A stretch of 64,000 nt of DNA, from contig OY755240.1 of assembly GCA_963576725.1 (NCBI GenBank), positions 64,072,412-64,136,411 on the forward strand, written 5' to 3'. This document shows, one piece after another, positions 1 through 12,500 of the stretch. The position numbers were made by a program, and so were the translations under genes. The notes beneath the pieces are model-generated. The model was not told the origin of the DNA. It did not search any database and saw only the letters and a program-made list of their open reading frames with translations. The stretch is from Azorinus chamasolen (lineage: Eukaryota > Mollusca > Bivalvia > Cardiida > Solecurtidae). Position 1 is the stretch's first letter. Every line of letters starts with the position of its first letter.

Positions 1-5
1 TTCAG

Positions 6-575
6 TGGCACCACATCAACAAGGACCAATGCCAGCCCACATCAACCCTGCTTCTCATCTCAATCACCCAAACCACATGAACCACTTGAACATGTCAACA
101 AACACCCAGCAGAACACACAGATGAATCCCCCTCCCCCCTCTGGTGCAGGACCACACCATCCAGCTCCCAGCCCCGTTCTTACCAACCACAGCCAACAGC
201 CCATGAATTCAGGTCCCCACCCTCCTTCATCGGGCACACCCCAGCCCCCTCAGGGCTACCCACAAGCTACGTTACAAGCTCCACCTCTACAGCCAAGTCC
301 ACACAATCCAACATCACCACAGAATATGCAGCCGATGCCTTACCCGTACAATACGTCACACCCATTACAGATGCAGAGCTCGGCGGGCGGTCAGCAGTTT
401 TCGCTCCCACAGCAGTCGACTGGGCAGTCGTCAGTAACATACAGTATGCACAGCCATCAGTCCCCTCATATGCAACAGTTAGTCATGATGCCCCCACAGA
501 TGTCAGCCACCGGGCAGTTAAATCATCCTCATCACATGCACAGTTCTCATCAGTTCCAAGGCCATCCTATGGCAG
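6..575 (+). CDS. Exon (Q/P/H/M-rich), gene 1
   Basis: 570-base exon from acceptor TTCAG (1-5) to donor GTAAGA at 576. The open frame runs on to about 655, but that extension reads into T-rich intron sequence and is not coding. Content: short runs of NHxN, QQ, PPPP, HPAPSPV and a His/Met-rich end (LNHPHHMHSSHQF). It leaves one base (G) of a split Gly codon. Confidence 0.8.
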
Positions 576-3500
576 GTAAGAAACGTAAGCAATTTTTTTT
601 TTACCATTTTGGAAATTTAGTTAAACTTGTGTTAATAATCACTTGCGATAAATAGTTCATTGCTTTAACCCTTTCCTCCATAAATACGCCTTTCTGCACC
701 TCTGAAAAAGTCACTTCATGAAACCATTGTGATAAATAGAGCATTTGCTCCTATGGAGCAAATGCTCTATTTATCACAATGGTTTCAAAACTACAAGATT
801 CTAACATTTTTCTTTTCTCTAGTAAATGCTCCTTTTCAGTAGATTTATTCAAAGAGATTGGGTCTAAAAATAGACTATGGAGGAATGGGTAAAGCAGCCA
901 ATTAAGTCCGCCTGTGAAAAATAATTAATAGTTACCATAACAACAGTTAAAGGTGCATACTCAAATACTGAAATAATATTTTCTCCACCAAACCCTATGT
1001 TTTGACCACTCTAGAATCGTCTCGTTGAGACGATTCTAAAGAGTGGACACACATACGAGTAGGTTTTGGTGGAGAATAAAAGAAGTTATTCTTAAAAATG
1101 TTAACCTTTTCCTTGAAAAAGCGTTTTTTTACGCCTTTTTTACAAACAGAAGACTCGGACAGTCTGATCAGGGTCTGCTCTGTTTACTTATGATTTGCTG
1201 ATGATATGATATAGAGATATGAGTCTACACTTTCTGCCATGGCCAAAACTTCATGTGTCCATGTACCATATAATGGTAATCTAATTAATATTCATGACAT
1301 GTTTTCTTACATGAATATTCATGGCGGAAAGGGGTAATTTACACATCTTATCTGGAGGTCTGATGAGATGGCTCCTACAAGAGTAATTTGGTTAGATTAT
1401 GCCCACAAACAAAGTTTGTTGGGGGGGGGGGTGTACTGGAGTCACCATGTCCGTTCGTCTGTATGTCCGTCGGGCTTGTCCGGGTCATAATTCCAAAAAA
1501 GCTATTGACTTCAAACATCATATACAGATAGATTACATTGACTGCAAAGGTTCGTAACTCTGTCTTCAGCATTTACGGAGTTATTGCCCTTTGTTATTTT
1601 TCTCAAAATCTGGCTTGTCTGGATCATAACTTTCAAAGTATAAAAGCTATTGACTTCAAACATCATATACAAATAGAACACATTGACTACAGGTGCAGTG
1701 CACAAAGTTCCTAACTCTGTCTTTAGCATTTTTGGAGTTATTGCCCTTTGTTATTTTTCTCAAAATCTGGCTTGTCTGGATCATATCTTTCAAAGTATAA
1801 AAGCTATTGACTTCAAACATCATATACAAATAGAACACATTGACTACAAGTGCAGTGCACAAGGTCCATAACTCTGTCTTCAGTATTTTTGGAGTTATTG
1901 CCCTTTGTTATATTTGTCAAAATCTGGTTTGTTCGGATCATAACTTCAAATGTATAAAAGCTATTGAGTTCATATACAGATAGATCACATTGACCGCAAA
2001 TGCAGTGCACAAGGTTTGTAACTTGTTTTTCAGTTATTCAGTTAAATACTGAGGCCAGCACTTGTTTGCAGGGGAATATCAATTCAGCATAGTTGCTTAT
2101 TATTACATGAGTCCGTGTGTTTCAGGTCCAGGTTCAATGCAACAACAGTTAATGTCCCAATCTGGCGTACAGGGGCTTCATACCCAGAACCCCGGGCAGG
2201 GACCCCATCCACAGCATCAGATGCAGCATTTTATCCCTCAAGGTAAATAAGCCCACACGACTACTGTTCTGCCGACCTTTTATAGCTGTGGCAGCCCCTG
2301 TAGATCACACCATAATACACTAGCAAGATATATTGCAAGTAGAGCTCCAAATAAACATGGTTTTTAGGAAATGTATGATACTGAGCAACAGATAAAGGTT
2401 CGTACTCAAATACTAAAATCGTCATTTCTCCACCAAACCCTATGTTGTGACCACTCTTTAGAATTGTCTCAAAGAGACGATTCTAAAGAGTGGTTGTAAC
2501 ATAGGGTTATGCGGAGAAATAAAGAAGTTATTCTTGAAAATGTTTTAATTTACGCATCTTATCTGGACCTCTGTGATAAATGGTTTTTATTTTTCTCCAC
2601 TTTGAAACTAATTAGAATCATCTAAGGTGATCTGATGAGAACCAACAAGATAGGATTTTACTGAGAAATAAGATTAATAGGATAGCAGTATTCACCTATA
2701 GTCTGGAGCTCTATTATATATGAAAGGAGTAGAAGGGAGAGACTTTTCAAGAAATTTGTACATTTAAGGAGAAAATAATTTCCAAACTTGCACATATTCA
2801 TAATTCAGAAAATTTGAAAATGTACTCGGTTTTGCTTGAGAATCTGTTGATGCAAAGGTTTGTAATGTCGTGATGCTTTGATATTATGTACTGCACGTTT
2901 GCATCATTCATGTGGGTCTGACATTTGAAATGCACAAATTATTCTTTTTACCATCTTACTTGCCACCGTACAAAATATTGACAGAGTTCTCCCCCCTCTT
3001 CTCTTTAACCAGTGTATCGCATTATATACATCAATTAGATACTATGCTAGGAGACAATACATATGAATTTATCCAAGCCCTCCACCTATCCAATAACTGA
3101 TATATGTTAACCCTTTACTTGATACAACCCAAATATTCCACACATTTGCAAACAAAGTAGACCCAGATCTGACAGCACATACAGCAGGGAGCTGTCTGAT
3201 CAAAGTCGGCTATGTAAACATATATGTTACCGATCTGATTCTATGTTAATTGTCATGGCAACACATTTCCTTATTTAACAATTATTAACCCTTAGAATTA
3301 GTGAAATGACTGTACTGGCATTTGCAAACAGTGCTGATCCAGATCAGACAGCTCCTAGAGAAGCTTTACGGAGGATCAGGGTCAGCAATGATTGTACCTC
3401 ATAGTCCTCCCATAAAATGTAGCATAAAGAGAAGGGACACTATCATTAAACACAGGGATGGTCCTCTATCTTTAAACACTGATGGACCAGTCCACTTTTA

Positions 3501-6500
3501 ACCCTTTACTCCACAAGTACGACTTTCTACACCTTTGCAAACAGAGTAGACCCAGATCAGACAGCTCCTACAGGAGCCGTCTGATCAGGGTCTGCTCTGT
3601 TTGCTTGTGATATAAGATCGATACTATTCTACAATTTCTGCCATGGCCAATGTCCATGTGCTGTGATAGCAAAATATTGTAATTAATATTCATGACGTCA
3701 TTATTTCTTACATAATTATTCATGGAGGAAAGGGTAAATATTGAGTATTGAAAGGGTTACTGCTAGACTAGGATTAATCTTGCGTGACTATTCATCAGAT
3801 AAAGGGTTAAACCTAGTCAGTAGAACTTGATAGCCCTCACTGTTCTGAGCGCCAAACCAAACAAACAAGAGGAGTAATCCTTATTTATTTCTCTACGAAA
3901 TCCACAGTCAATGGATGACCACTCATTGGAACCATCTCTTTGACTGCGGATTTGATGGAGAACTGCTAAATGTTTACCACTCCTATAGATCACAGAAAAA
4001 GCAAATGGCACAAGTAAGCCTTTGCCCTGTGAATAATCATTAAGAAATGAATGTATGAATATACATGTACTAAAAAGCTGAGTTTTTATAATGGCATCAT
4101 GAACAAGGGAATTTTTTAACATGGCACAAACTGTAGAATAAGATCTATATAATTCCATAAACAAACAGAGCAGACCCAGATCAGATGGCTCCTTTAGGAG
4201 CCGTCTGATCTGGGTCTACTCTGATTGCAAAGGCATTAATATGTATGTCAATCTATGGAGTAAAGGAGTGTGCAGAATATAGATATAGACCAGTGGCTAT
4301 GTAGCAGACTGATGTGGCATCTCGTCAATGTCTACACCTAATATATTGCAGAGTTTTGGAAATATCAAAATGTGTAGACCCTGACCGGCTGTCACATCTC
4401 TTGTCTGGGTTTATGCTTAGGCATTTTAGGTACCTTTTTCTAGTGAAGTTGCTCATGTAATAACATAACCTTATATGTCGGCGTAATCTTTGCCTAGTAG
4501 AATGTAATATAATTATTATAATGATAGGTATAGGAGAATTATCCCATAATTGGTCCAGAAATATTAAAAAATAAGATGAAGATTGTTGATTTTGTAAGCA
4601 ATATTTAAATTTGAAATATTTAATGTCTACAGAAATTAAGAGGCAGTTTAGTTTAAGGCGTGCATTTGTATAGCTTTGTTAGAGTTTCATATAACTGTAG
4701 TACAGTAAAACCTCTCTAAACCGGAATTCTAGTAGAGAATAATTTAAATACTTTTAGGCAGGTGGCTGCTTAATGCAGGGTGAAAGTCATACAGAAAGCT
4801 CCTAGAGGAGCTTTCTGCATGACTTTCACCCTGCATTAAGCTGCCACCTGTCCTTAAGACGGATATTTATACTAAATTGAACGTCCAGTTTAGAGGGGGT
4901 TTACTGTATTCACTATAGTGCCTATTATCCCTTTACCTCATGAATATTCATGCAAGACTGGGCCTGTTCTGAACATCAATATATGCTTATACATAAAATA
5001 AGGAAATTACCTGCCATGGTTTTAAAATTTATATATATTTATATAAAGAGCTTCAGATAAAGATACGTACCCAAAAATACTAAAATTGCCATTTCTCCAC
5101 CAAACCCTATACTGTAACCACTCTTTAGAATCGTCTCTTAGCGACGATTCTAAAGAGTGGTCACAGTGTAGGGTTTGGTGGAGAAATAAAGGAGCTTTAA
5201 TTTAGGCATCGTATCTGAACCTGTAATAGAATCCTATCTGTAACATTTAAGCAAATAGAGCAGACCATGATACGAGGGGTTTTACTGTATTAACTAAATG
5301 CATCAGGTAGATTGTTAAGGGTGGGGGGGGGGGGGGGGGGGCAATGGATCTGTATGTCTGTCTGTCTGCTTGTCCACAGCACATAATTGAGAGCCATAGA
5401 TACACTAGCATGTTTAAACACTGAAGTCAGTATTTCACCTCATCTTTGTGACCACTCCTTAGAATCGTCTCTTGAAGACAATTCTTAAGTGTATTCACAA
5501 CATAGGGAGAAACAAATGGAGCTATTCTTAAAAATGCTTTAATTTATGCATTTTATCAATGCCTCATATAACATGGAGTAGACAATTTTGAGTATAGTTT
5601 TTTCTTCTGAAGAACGTCAAGCAATGTAAATTCTGATCAGAGGTCATGTTTGTGCTGTGACTGTTCTAGGTTTACAATGTTGGTAAATGGATGTAGTCAT
5701 ATACATTACTGCATTGTTTAAAAGAGTAAATCTTGACTGGAGAAGCCATGTAATCATTTCTTTTAACCCTTTCCCTCATAGGCTATTTTTAGATCCAACT
5801 ACTTTGAATAAATCTACCGAAAAGGAGCATTAACTAGAGAAAAGTTTTTTTTTTAGAATTTTGTAATTTGAAACCATTGTGATAAATAGAGCATTTGCTC
5901 CTATTGGAGCAAATGCTCTATTCATCGCAATGGTTTCAATAGGTTATTTTTACAGAGGCGTAGAAAGGCGTATTTATGGAGGAAAGGGTTAAACTCCCAA
6001 GACGAGGTCGGGCGATTGACAGGTTGCTAGTGCATGGTACATCCCACTCAATAATGCATCCCTAATAGTCACAGCATGGTGTACTAATACCATACATCCT
6101 CCCAATAACTAAAGTGAATCATCAGAATGATTTGAAGGCTGATAATTGAGCCACTCTTCAGAGACGCCTCTGGAAAAGTCACCTTTTGAAACCATTGTGA
6201 TAAATAGAATATTTGCTACAGTGGTTTTCAAATTCTAAAATGCTCTTTTTTAAAGAGATTGGGTCTAAAAATAGCATACGAGGGAATGGGTTAATATGTA
6301 GTAATTTGTTCTGTATTTTCTCACAATGTAAAACTTGATCAGATATTCATCTTAGATGTGATATTTGATCTAGGTCTACACTGTCTGCAATGCAATAAAA
6401 CCCCCTTTTCTCAAAGGGTGGTTCAACTGTTCTGTAGTATGTCTTCATAAGCACAGCAGACCCAGAACAGACAGCTGAGCTCCTGTAGGATCCATCTGTT

Positions 6501-9500
6501 CTGGGTCTACTCTGTCTGTAAAGTGTGACGAGATGTCTATCAGGTAAAGACTTTGTTCTCTAAATGCTAAGTAACTGATCATCATACGAATCTGTAAAAA
6601 TGTGTTGTAGCAAACTCACAGACATTCATTCAGGACTTTCTTCATAAGTTGATACATGTAGCGTAAAAAATAAGTATAATCATGCATATTGCTTTTTATT
6701 AGCTTGTGGGGTTTTTTTTTAAGGAAAGTTTTAAGTGTTACCATAGGGATGATGCCATCAGCATTGTAGGCAAGGCAAGGCAGCATCAGCGCTTTCATGT
6801 ATAAATGTAACCTTGTCTTTGGACATAATCTAATCAGGGTTCCCACATTTGATCAACATCACAAGGGCCACACACATGTGTATTATAGGAGTTATGTCCC
6901 TTTCTAAACTTTGAAATTTGGGATGTTTCGTTGACCCTTTCCTCCATAAATACTCCTTTCTGCCCCTCTGTAATAGTCACTTCTTGAAACCATTGTGATA
7001 AATAGAGCATTTGCTCCTATAGGAGCAAATGCTCTATTTATCACAATGGTTTCAAACTACATAATTCTAAAAAAAATCCTTTTCTCTAGTAAATGCTCCT
7101 TTTGGGTAGATTTATTCAGGTAGGATCTAAAAATAGTCTATGAGGGAATGGGTTAATTTAACTCTTTGAATGCGGGCAAACAGGTGTACTGACATTTGCA
7201 AACAGTGTAGACCCAGATCCTAGAGGAGCCTCTGATCAGCATTTGCACTGTTTGTCTTTTATCAACTCTTTACTCCATAAATGTACCTTTCTACATCTTT
7301 GCAAACAGAGTAGACCTATAGGAGCCGTCTGATCAGGGTCTGCTCTGTTTGCTTTTGGAATTGTATAGATCAGATTCTACAAATCATGGCCAAATAGTCC
7401 TGTGTTAATCTGCCATTATAAAAAAACAACTAATTGATATTCATAGTGTCACTGTTTCTTACATGAATATTCATGAAGTAAAGGACAACAGCCTCTTATA
7501 CTGAAAGGACTCTAAAGTTAACGCTTTCCTTCACGTGAACGCCTTTTCACGCATTTGCAAACAAGAGTAGACCTAGATCAGACAGCTCCTGTAGGAGGCC
7601 TCTGATCATCATCATCTGCTCTGTTTGCTTTTGACATCATATACCGTAGATTTGATTCTACACTTTTGTCAAAGCAAAATATCAAGGGCTTGGTGCAAAA
7701 CTATTCTAACTCCTTCACAAAGTGAAGGAGTTAGAATAGTTTTGCACCAAGCCCTCGATATGTTCTTGAAAAGTTTACATTATAAACATTCAGCTAATAA
7801 ATATTCATGAAGTCATTGTTTCCTAAATGAATACTGAACAGGGAAAGGGTTGACCCTTTACTTCATGAATATTCAGGCAACAAATAATAACACCATGAAT
7901 ATTAATTCAGTGAATTTTTATAAGGGTACAATTAACAAAATAGTTTTTTTTATTGTGACAGAAATTGTAGAATCATATCTATATTATAAGTATGAAAAGC
8001 AAACAGAGTAGACCCTGGTCAGACATCCCCTGTAGGAGCTGTCTTATCTGGGTCTACTCTGTTTGAAAAGGTGTAGAAAGGTGTATTTATGGAGTAAAGG
8101 GTTAATCACTATTGGGCCATTCTACTTTGAATATTCTAGAGCTTGTACATACTGAGCATAGCATGCCATAGAAATATTCTTTGCATGCTAAGTGACTGTG
8201 GTTATAAATAATTCTCATGCTATACTGAAAAGTGATTATTCCGTCAAATCTCTCATAGAAAACATACAGTTTCGAACAGTGTAGCTTCTGAATACATTAC
8301 TAAGTTACTCAGGGTCTAAGTTACCTATTCCCACTTAGGCTATTTTAAGATCTAACCTCTTTGATTAAATCTACCAAAAAGGAGCATTAACTAGAGGAAA
8401 GGACATTTTCAGAATTTGTAGTTTTGAAACCATTGTGATAAATAGAGCATTTGCTCCTGTGGAGCAAATGCTCTATTTATCACAATGGTTTCATAGAGTG
8501 ACTTTTACAGAAGCGTCAAAAGGTGTCAATATGCGGGACTGGGTTAATTAACATTCTATGCATGAATTAATTGCATCATAAATATTCATAACTTAATGTT
8601 TCATAAGCAAACAGAGCAGACCCAGATAAGACAGCTCTACTAGACTTTGTCTAATCTGGGTCTACTCTGTTTGCAAAGGTATGAGAAGGTGTTCATATGA
8701 TTGAAGTAAAGTAAAGTAGTCACAGAGTTATTGCTAGCATGCAAAGAGTTACTCAAATTATATTCCCAGTTTTAGGCAAGTTTTTAGCTTTTTATTCAGG
8801 TAATATCTTGTGGGGGAAAAATGATATAGCTTTTTATTTCAAAATCATGTGTGCCTTGCCTATTTTTATATTGTTTATGCTGCAGTTCATTTTCACCATG
8901 TCCGTTAGAATTTATTTTTCAATTTAGATTTAAAAACTATTTTATATGGAGGTTCTTATGTTTAGACAGTGCGGACAGATCAGATCTGATGTCAACTTGT
9001 TCAGAATCTGATCATTATCAAAACTGATTATTTTGCCATTTCAGCAATTTTTTAACCCTTTATTTATAGAATCAAAGAGACGATTCGAAAGAGTGGTCAC
9101 AGTATAGGGTTTGGTTGAGAAATGACGAATTTAGTATTTCAGTAGGCACCGTTATCTGTAGCCCTGTGAATTAATAAATTGGTACATAAATATTCATGAG
9201 GGAAAGGGTTAAGGTGATAACTGCTAAAGCATGTGATATAAACTGTTTTCATTGGGAAGTTCCGATGAAGATGATATTTGCCAGCAAGAATAAGACATTT
9301 CAGGACTTAATGGTTAACTGTAATAGATGTTTTAATGTTTAGCATGCAAAGTAATTTTGTTAGCAGAGAAAATATCATCCACATTAATTCTCTTCCAATT
9401 ATTTCCTAAAACTATGAGACAGTTTAGATCCTGATGTGATGCAGATTAACTTGGCATCTAACCATGGTCCAAAGTGATCACAAAAGTTGCCTACAAATGA

Positions 9501-12500
9501 TCACTGGCATGCTAAAGGTTATACACAATGAATGTTACCAGAATTTTGCCCAGTACATGCATTGATTTGCTTTGATCCCCTGAACAGCTCACAGGCATGT
9601 AGGACAGGTCTACCTCCATCAGGACGCGGTCTGTAACCATTAGCAACTGTAGCCGAAAAGCCAAGGAAATGTCATCTAACTTTTTTTTCTATTTCAATTC
9701 TTCAGGTGTTTAGAGATGTAGATGAAACTGTAATGTTTTGTGACAGTAGCTTAACCCTTTACTCCATGAATATTCATGTAAGAAATAATGACATCATGAA
9801 TATCAATTAAATTAATTGTTATAATAGCATATGGACACAGGAATTTTTTATCATGGCAGAAACTGTAGAATCATATCTATATTATATAAGCAATAGAGCA
9901 GACCCTGATCAGACAGATCCTACAGGAGCAGTCTGATCTGGGTCTACTCTGTTTGCAAAGGCAGAGAAAGGCATATCTATATAGTAAAGGGTTAACTCTT
10001 TCCCTCGTATAAATTGGTTCTCACGCATTTGCAAACAGAGTAGACCCAGATCAGACGGCTCCTATAGGAGCCGTCTGATCAGGGTCTGCTCTTTTTGCTT
10101 ACAAAAATTTGATAGATCTGTTTCTTTACTTTCTAAAATGGCTATAATGTTCCACCTTCCATATTTCATTATGACTATTTTGCCCATGAATATTCAGTAG
10201 GTATAGAAATATAAAATATAAAATATAAATAAATATAAATATAGATCAGGGAAAGGGTTAATGTTAATGTTCAGCTACTCTTATACTCATCTAGATAAAC
10301 ATAATTGGTGATCATCTGTGCAAAATACTTGTATGCAAGAAAAACAACTTTATAAGTAACATAAAAGATGCGAAATTATGGACATAAAGAGATATTGATT
10401 AAGAAATATTTTATAAATTTCTGTAATTTAACCATTTATCTGATAGAGACGTGCATTTGCAAACAGAGTAGACTTAGATCAGACAACTCCTGTAAGAGCT
10501 GTGTGATCAGGGTCTGCTCTGTGTGCTTATGAACTATAGGAAATTCCTGTATTCAAATGGCATTATAAAAATACTATTTATGATGATATCATTTCTTCAA
10601 TGAATATACATCAGTTTATGGGTTAACCCCCCTTTCCTTCATATATTAACGCCTTCTCTTGCACATGCAAACAGAGTAGACACAGATCAGATGGCTCAGG
10701 CTCCTATAGGAGCTGTCTGATCAGGGTCTGCTCTGTTTACCAAAGGAACTTGATAGATCTGTTTATTTTTTTCTTCTAAAATGACTACACTGTTCCACCT
10801 TCCATATTTCATTATAACTTTTGTTCAGGAATATTCAGTAGGTATTGAAATTTGGAATAAATATAGAACAGGGAAAGGGATTTAAAAAAAAAAAAAAAAG
10901 GCTTTAGGCATAGGCAGTAATTGACACTTGAAGCACGATGTTATACAGAAAGATACAGCTGACTTAGTTCAAAGTTCAGTCAGAAATACTGTTAAACCAT
11001 TACCTCATAGGCTATTTTTAGATACAACCGCTTTGAATAAATCTACCGGAAAGGAGCATTAACTACAGGAAAGGAAAATTTTAGAATTTTGTAGTTTGAA
11101 ACCATTGTGATAAATAGAGCATTTGCTCCTATAGGAGCAAATGCTCTATTTATCACAATGGTTTCACAAAGTGACTTTTACAGAGTCGTCAAAAGTCGTC
11201 AATATGAGGGAAAGGGATAAAACAACGTAAAAATCGATAAAAACCAAAACTAAAATCAAAGTTCAATCATTTGTTTTGGGAGGTTATTATCATAACATGA
11301 TGGAGGTAGACATTGTCTTGTGGAAGCCCACCACTACCAGGCGGAGTGAGTTTGTTTGCATGCTGAGTTTGTTTGTTTCTATTTTGCCAGTCCACAATGC
11401 AGGAGGCCAACCGGTCCAGAACTACCAACCCTCACAGTAACTTCTAACATTATCTCTTCTCAGTGAATGTAAGTAAAGCTAGGCACCAGAGGCCATTCCA
11501 ACAAGTTGACTGCTGCAACAGCTCTTCTGATTGGTCAGATGAGAATGATGCAAGGCAAATTCTGATTGGTCAAAATTGAGTTGAACATCTTTTTTGTAGG
11601 GATTTGAGTGGTCAAAAATAGTTACCCAAACATGTTTGGTATAAATTGATAGAGGGAAAGAGATTTAAAGCCAGATGTTACATTTAACAAATAAAATAAA
11701 GTTTTCAACATATCAAATATTATACAATATAAATTAACCCTTTGAATGCAGGAAATGAGTGCACTGTCATTGACAAACAGTGTAGACCCAGATCAGAGGG
11801 CTCCTCTAGGAGCCCTCTGATCAGGGTCTGCACTGTTTGTCATTCAAAGGCCTGTCACAGATTTAAGCATTTCATACTGAATGGACTCTGTAGTTGAACA
11901 CTGATTGGCCATCCAGTTTGAAAAAATCAGCATTGAGAGGGTTAATGTTATGTGTAAAATGCAGCATTTTTATTAGCAATTATTACTGCAGCTTGCATAT
12001 CATATAAAATGCTTCTTTGCCTAATGTAGCCATTTGCTTTGATATGTAAAACTCACAGAGTTAAGCATAGATCTATTGGTCTAAACTCAAGGAATGGTGT
12101 AGGCATTTGTAGTCTGCATTGTGTGGAGCCAGATTGTATTGCATGCCGCTTATTGGCTCTACACTGTTGTCAGACTGTCAAATGTTTATCACAATACCAC
12201 GACAGGCTTATATCCGGTAAACATGGATAGGAATAAGGTAGGAGAAATAATGATGACTTGAGTTAATATTGAAATCAGTATTTTCTATGAGCAATTGAGA
12301 CAAGTTGCATGCATGGTGCCTTTTGTTGGTGCAGTTTTAGGCAATCCTAACTACCTCAAGAATATCTAAGTAAGAAATAATGACATCAGAGCAACAGATA
12401 AAGGTGTATGCACAAATACAGTAAAACCCCTCTAATGCGACCACCAAAAAGGGGCATAATTCACAGTTGCAAAGGCAGGTGGTAGCTTAATGCAGGACAA

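Noticed and set aside
576..655. Extension of the first exon's reading frame past 575
   Set aside because: The donor GTAAGA and the in-phase acceptor at 2126 explain the exon end; the extension reads through a T-run.
3817..4164. 115-codon minus-strand open frame
   Set aside because: Overlaps a B MITE and AT-rich sequence; no domain, no splice context, composition unlike the real exons.
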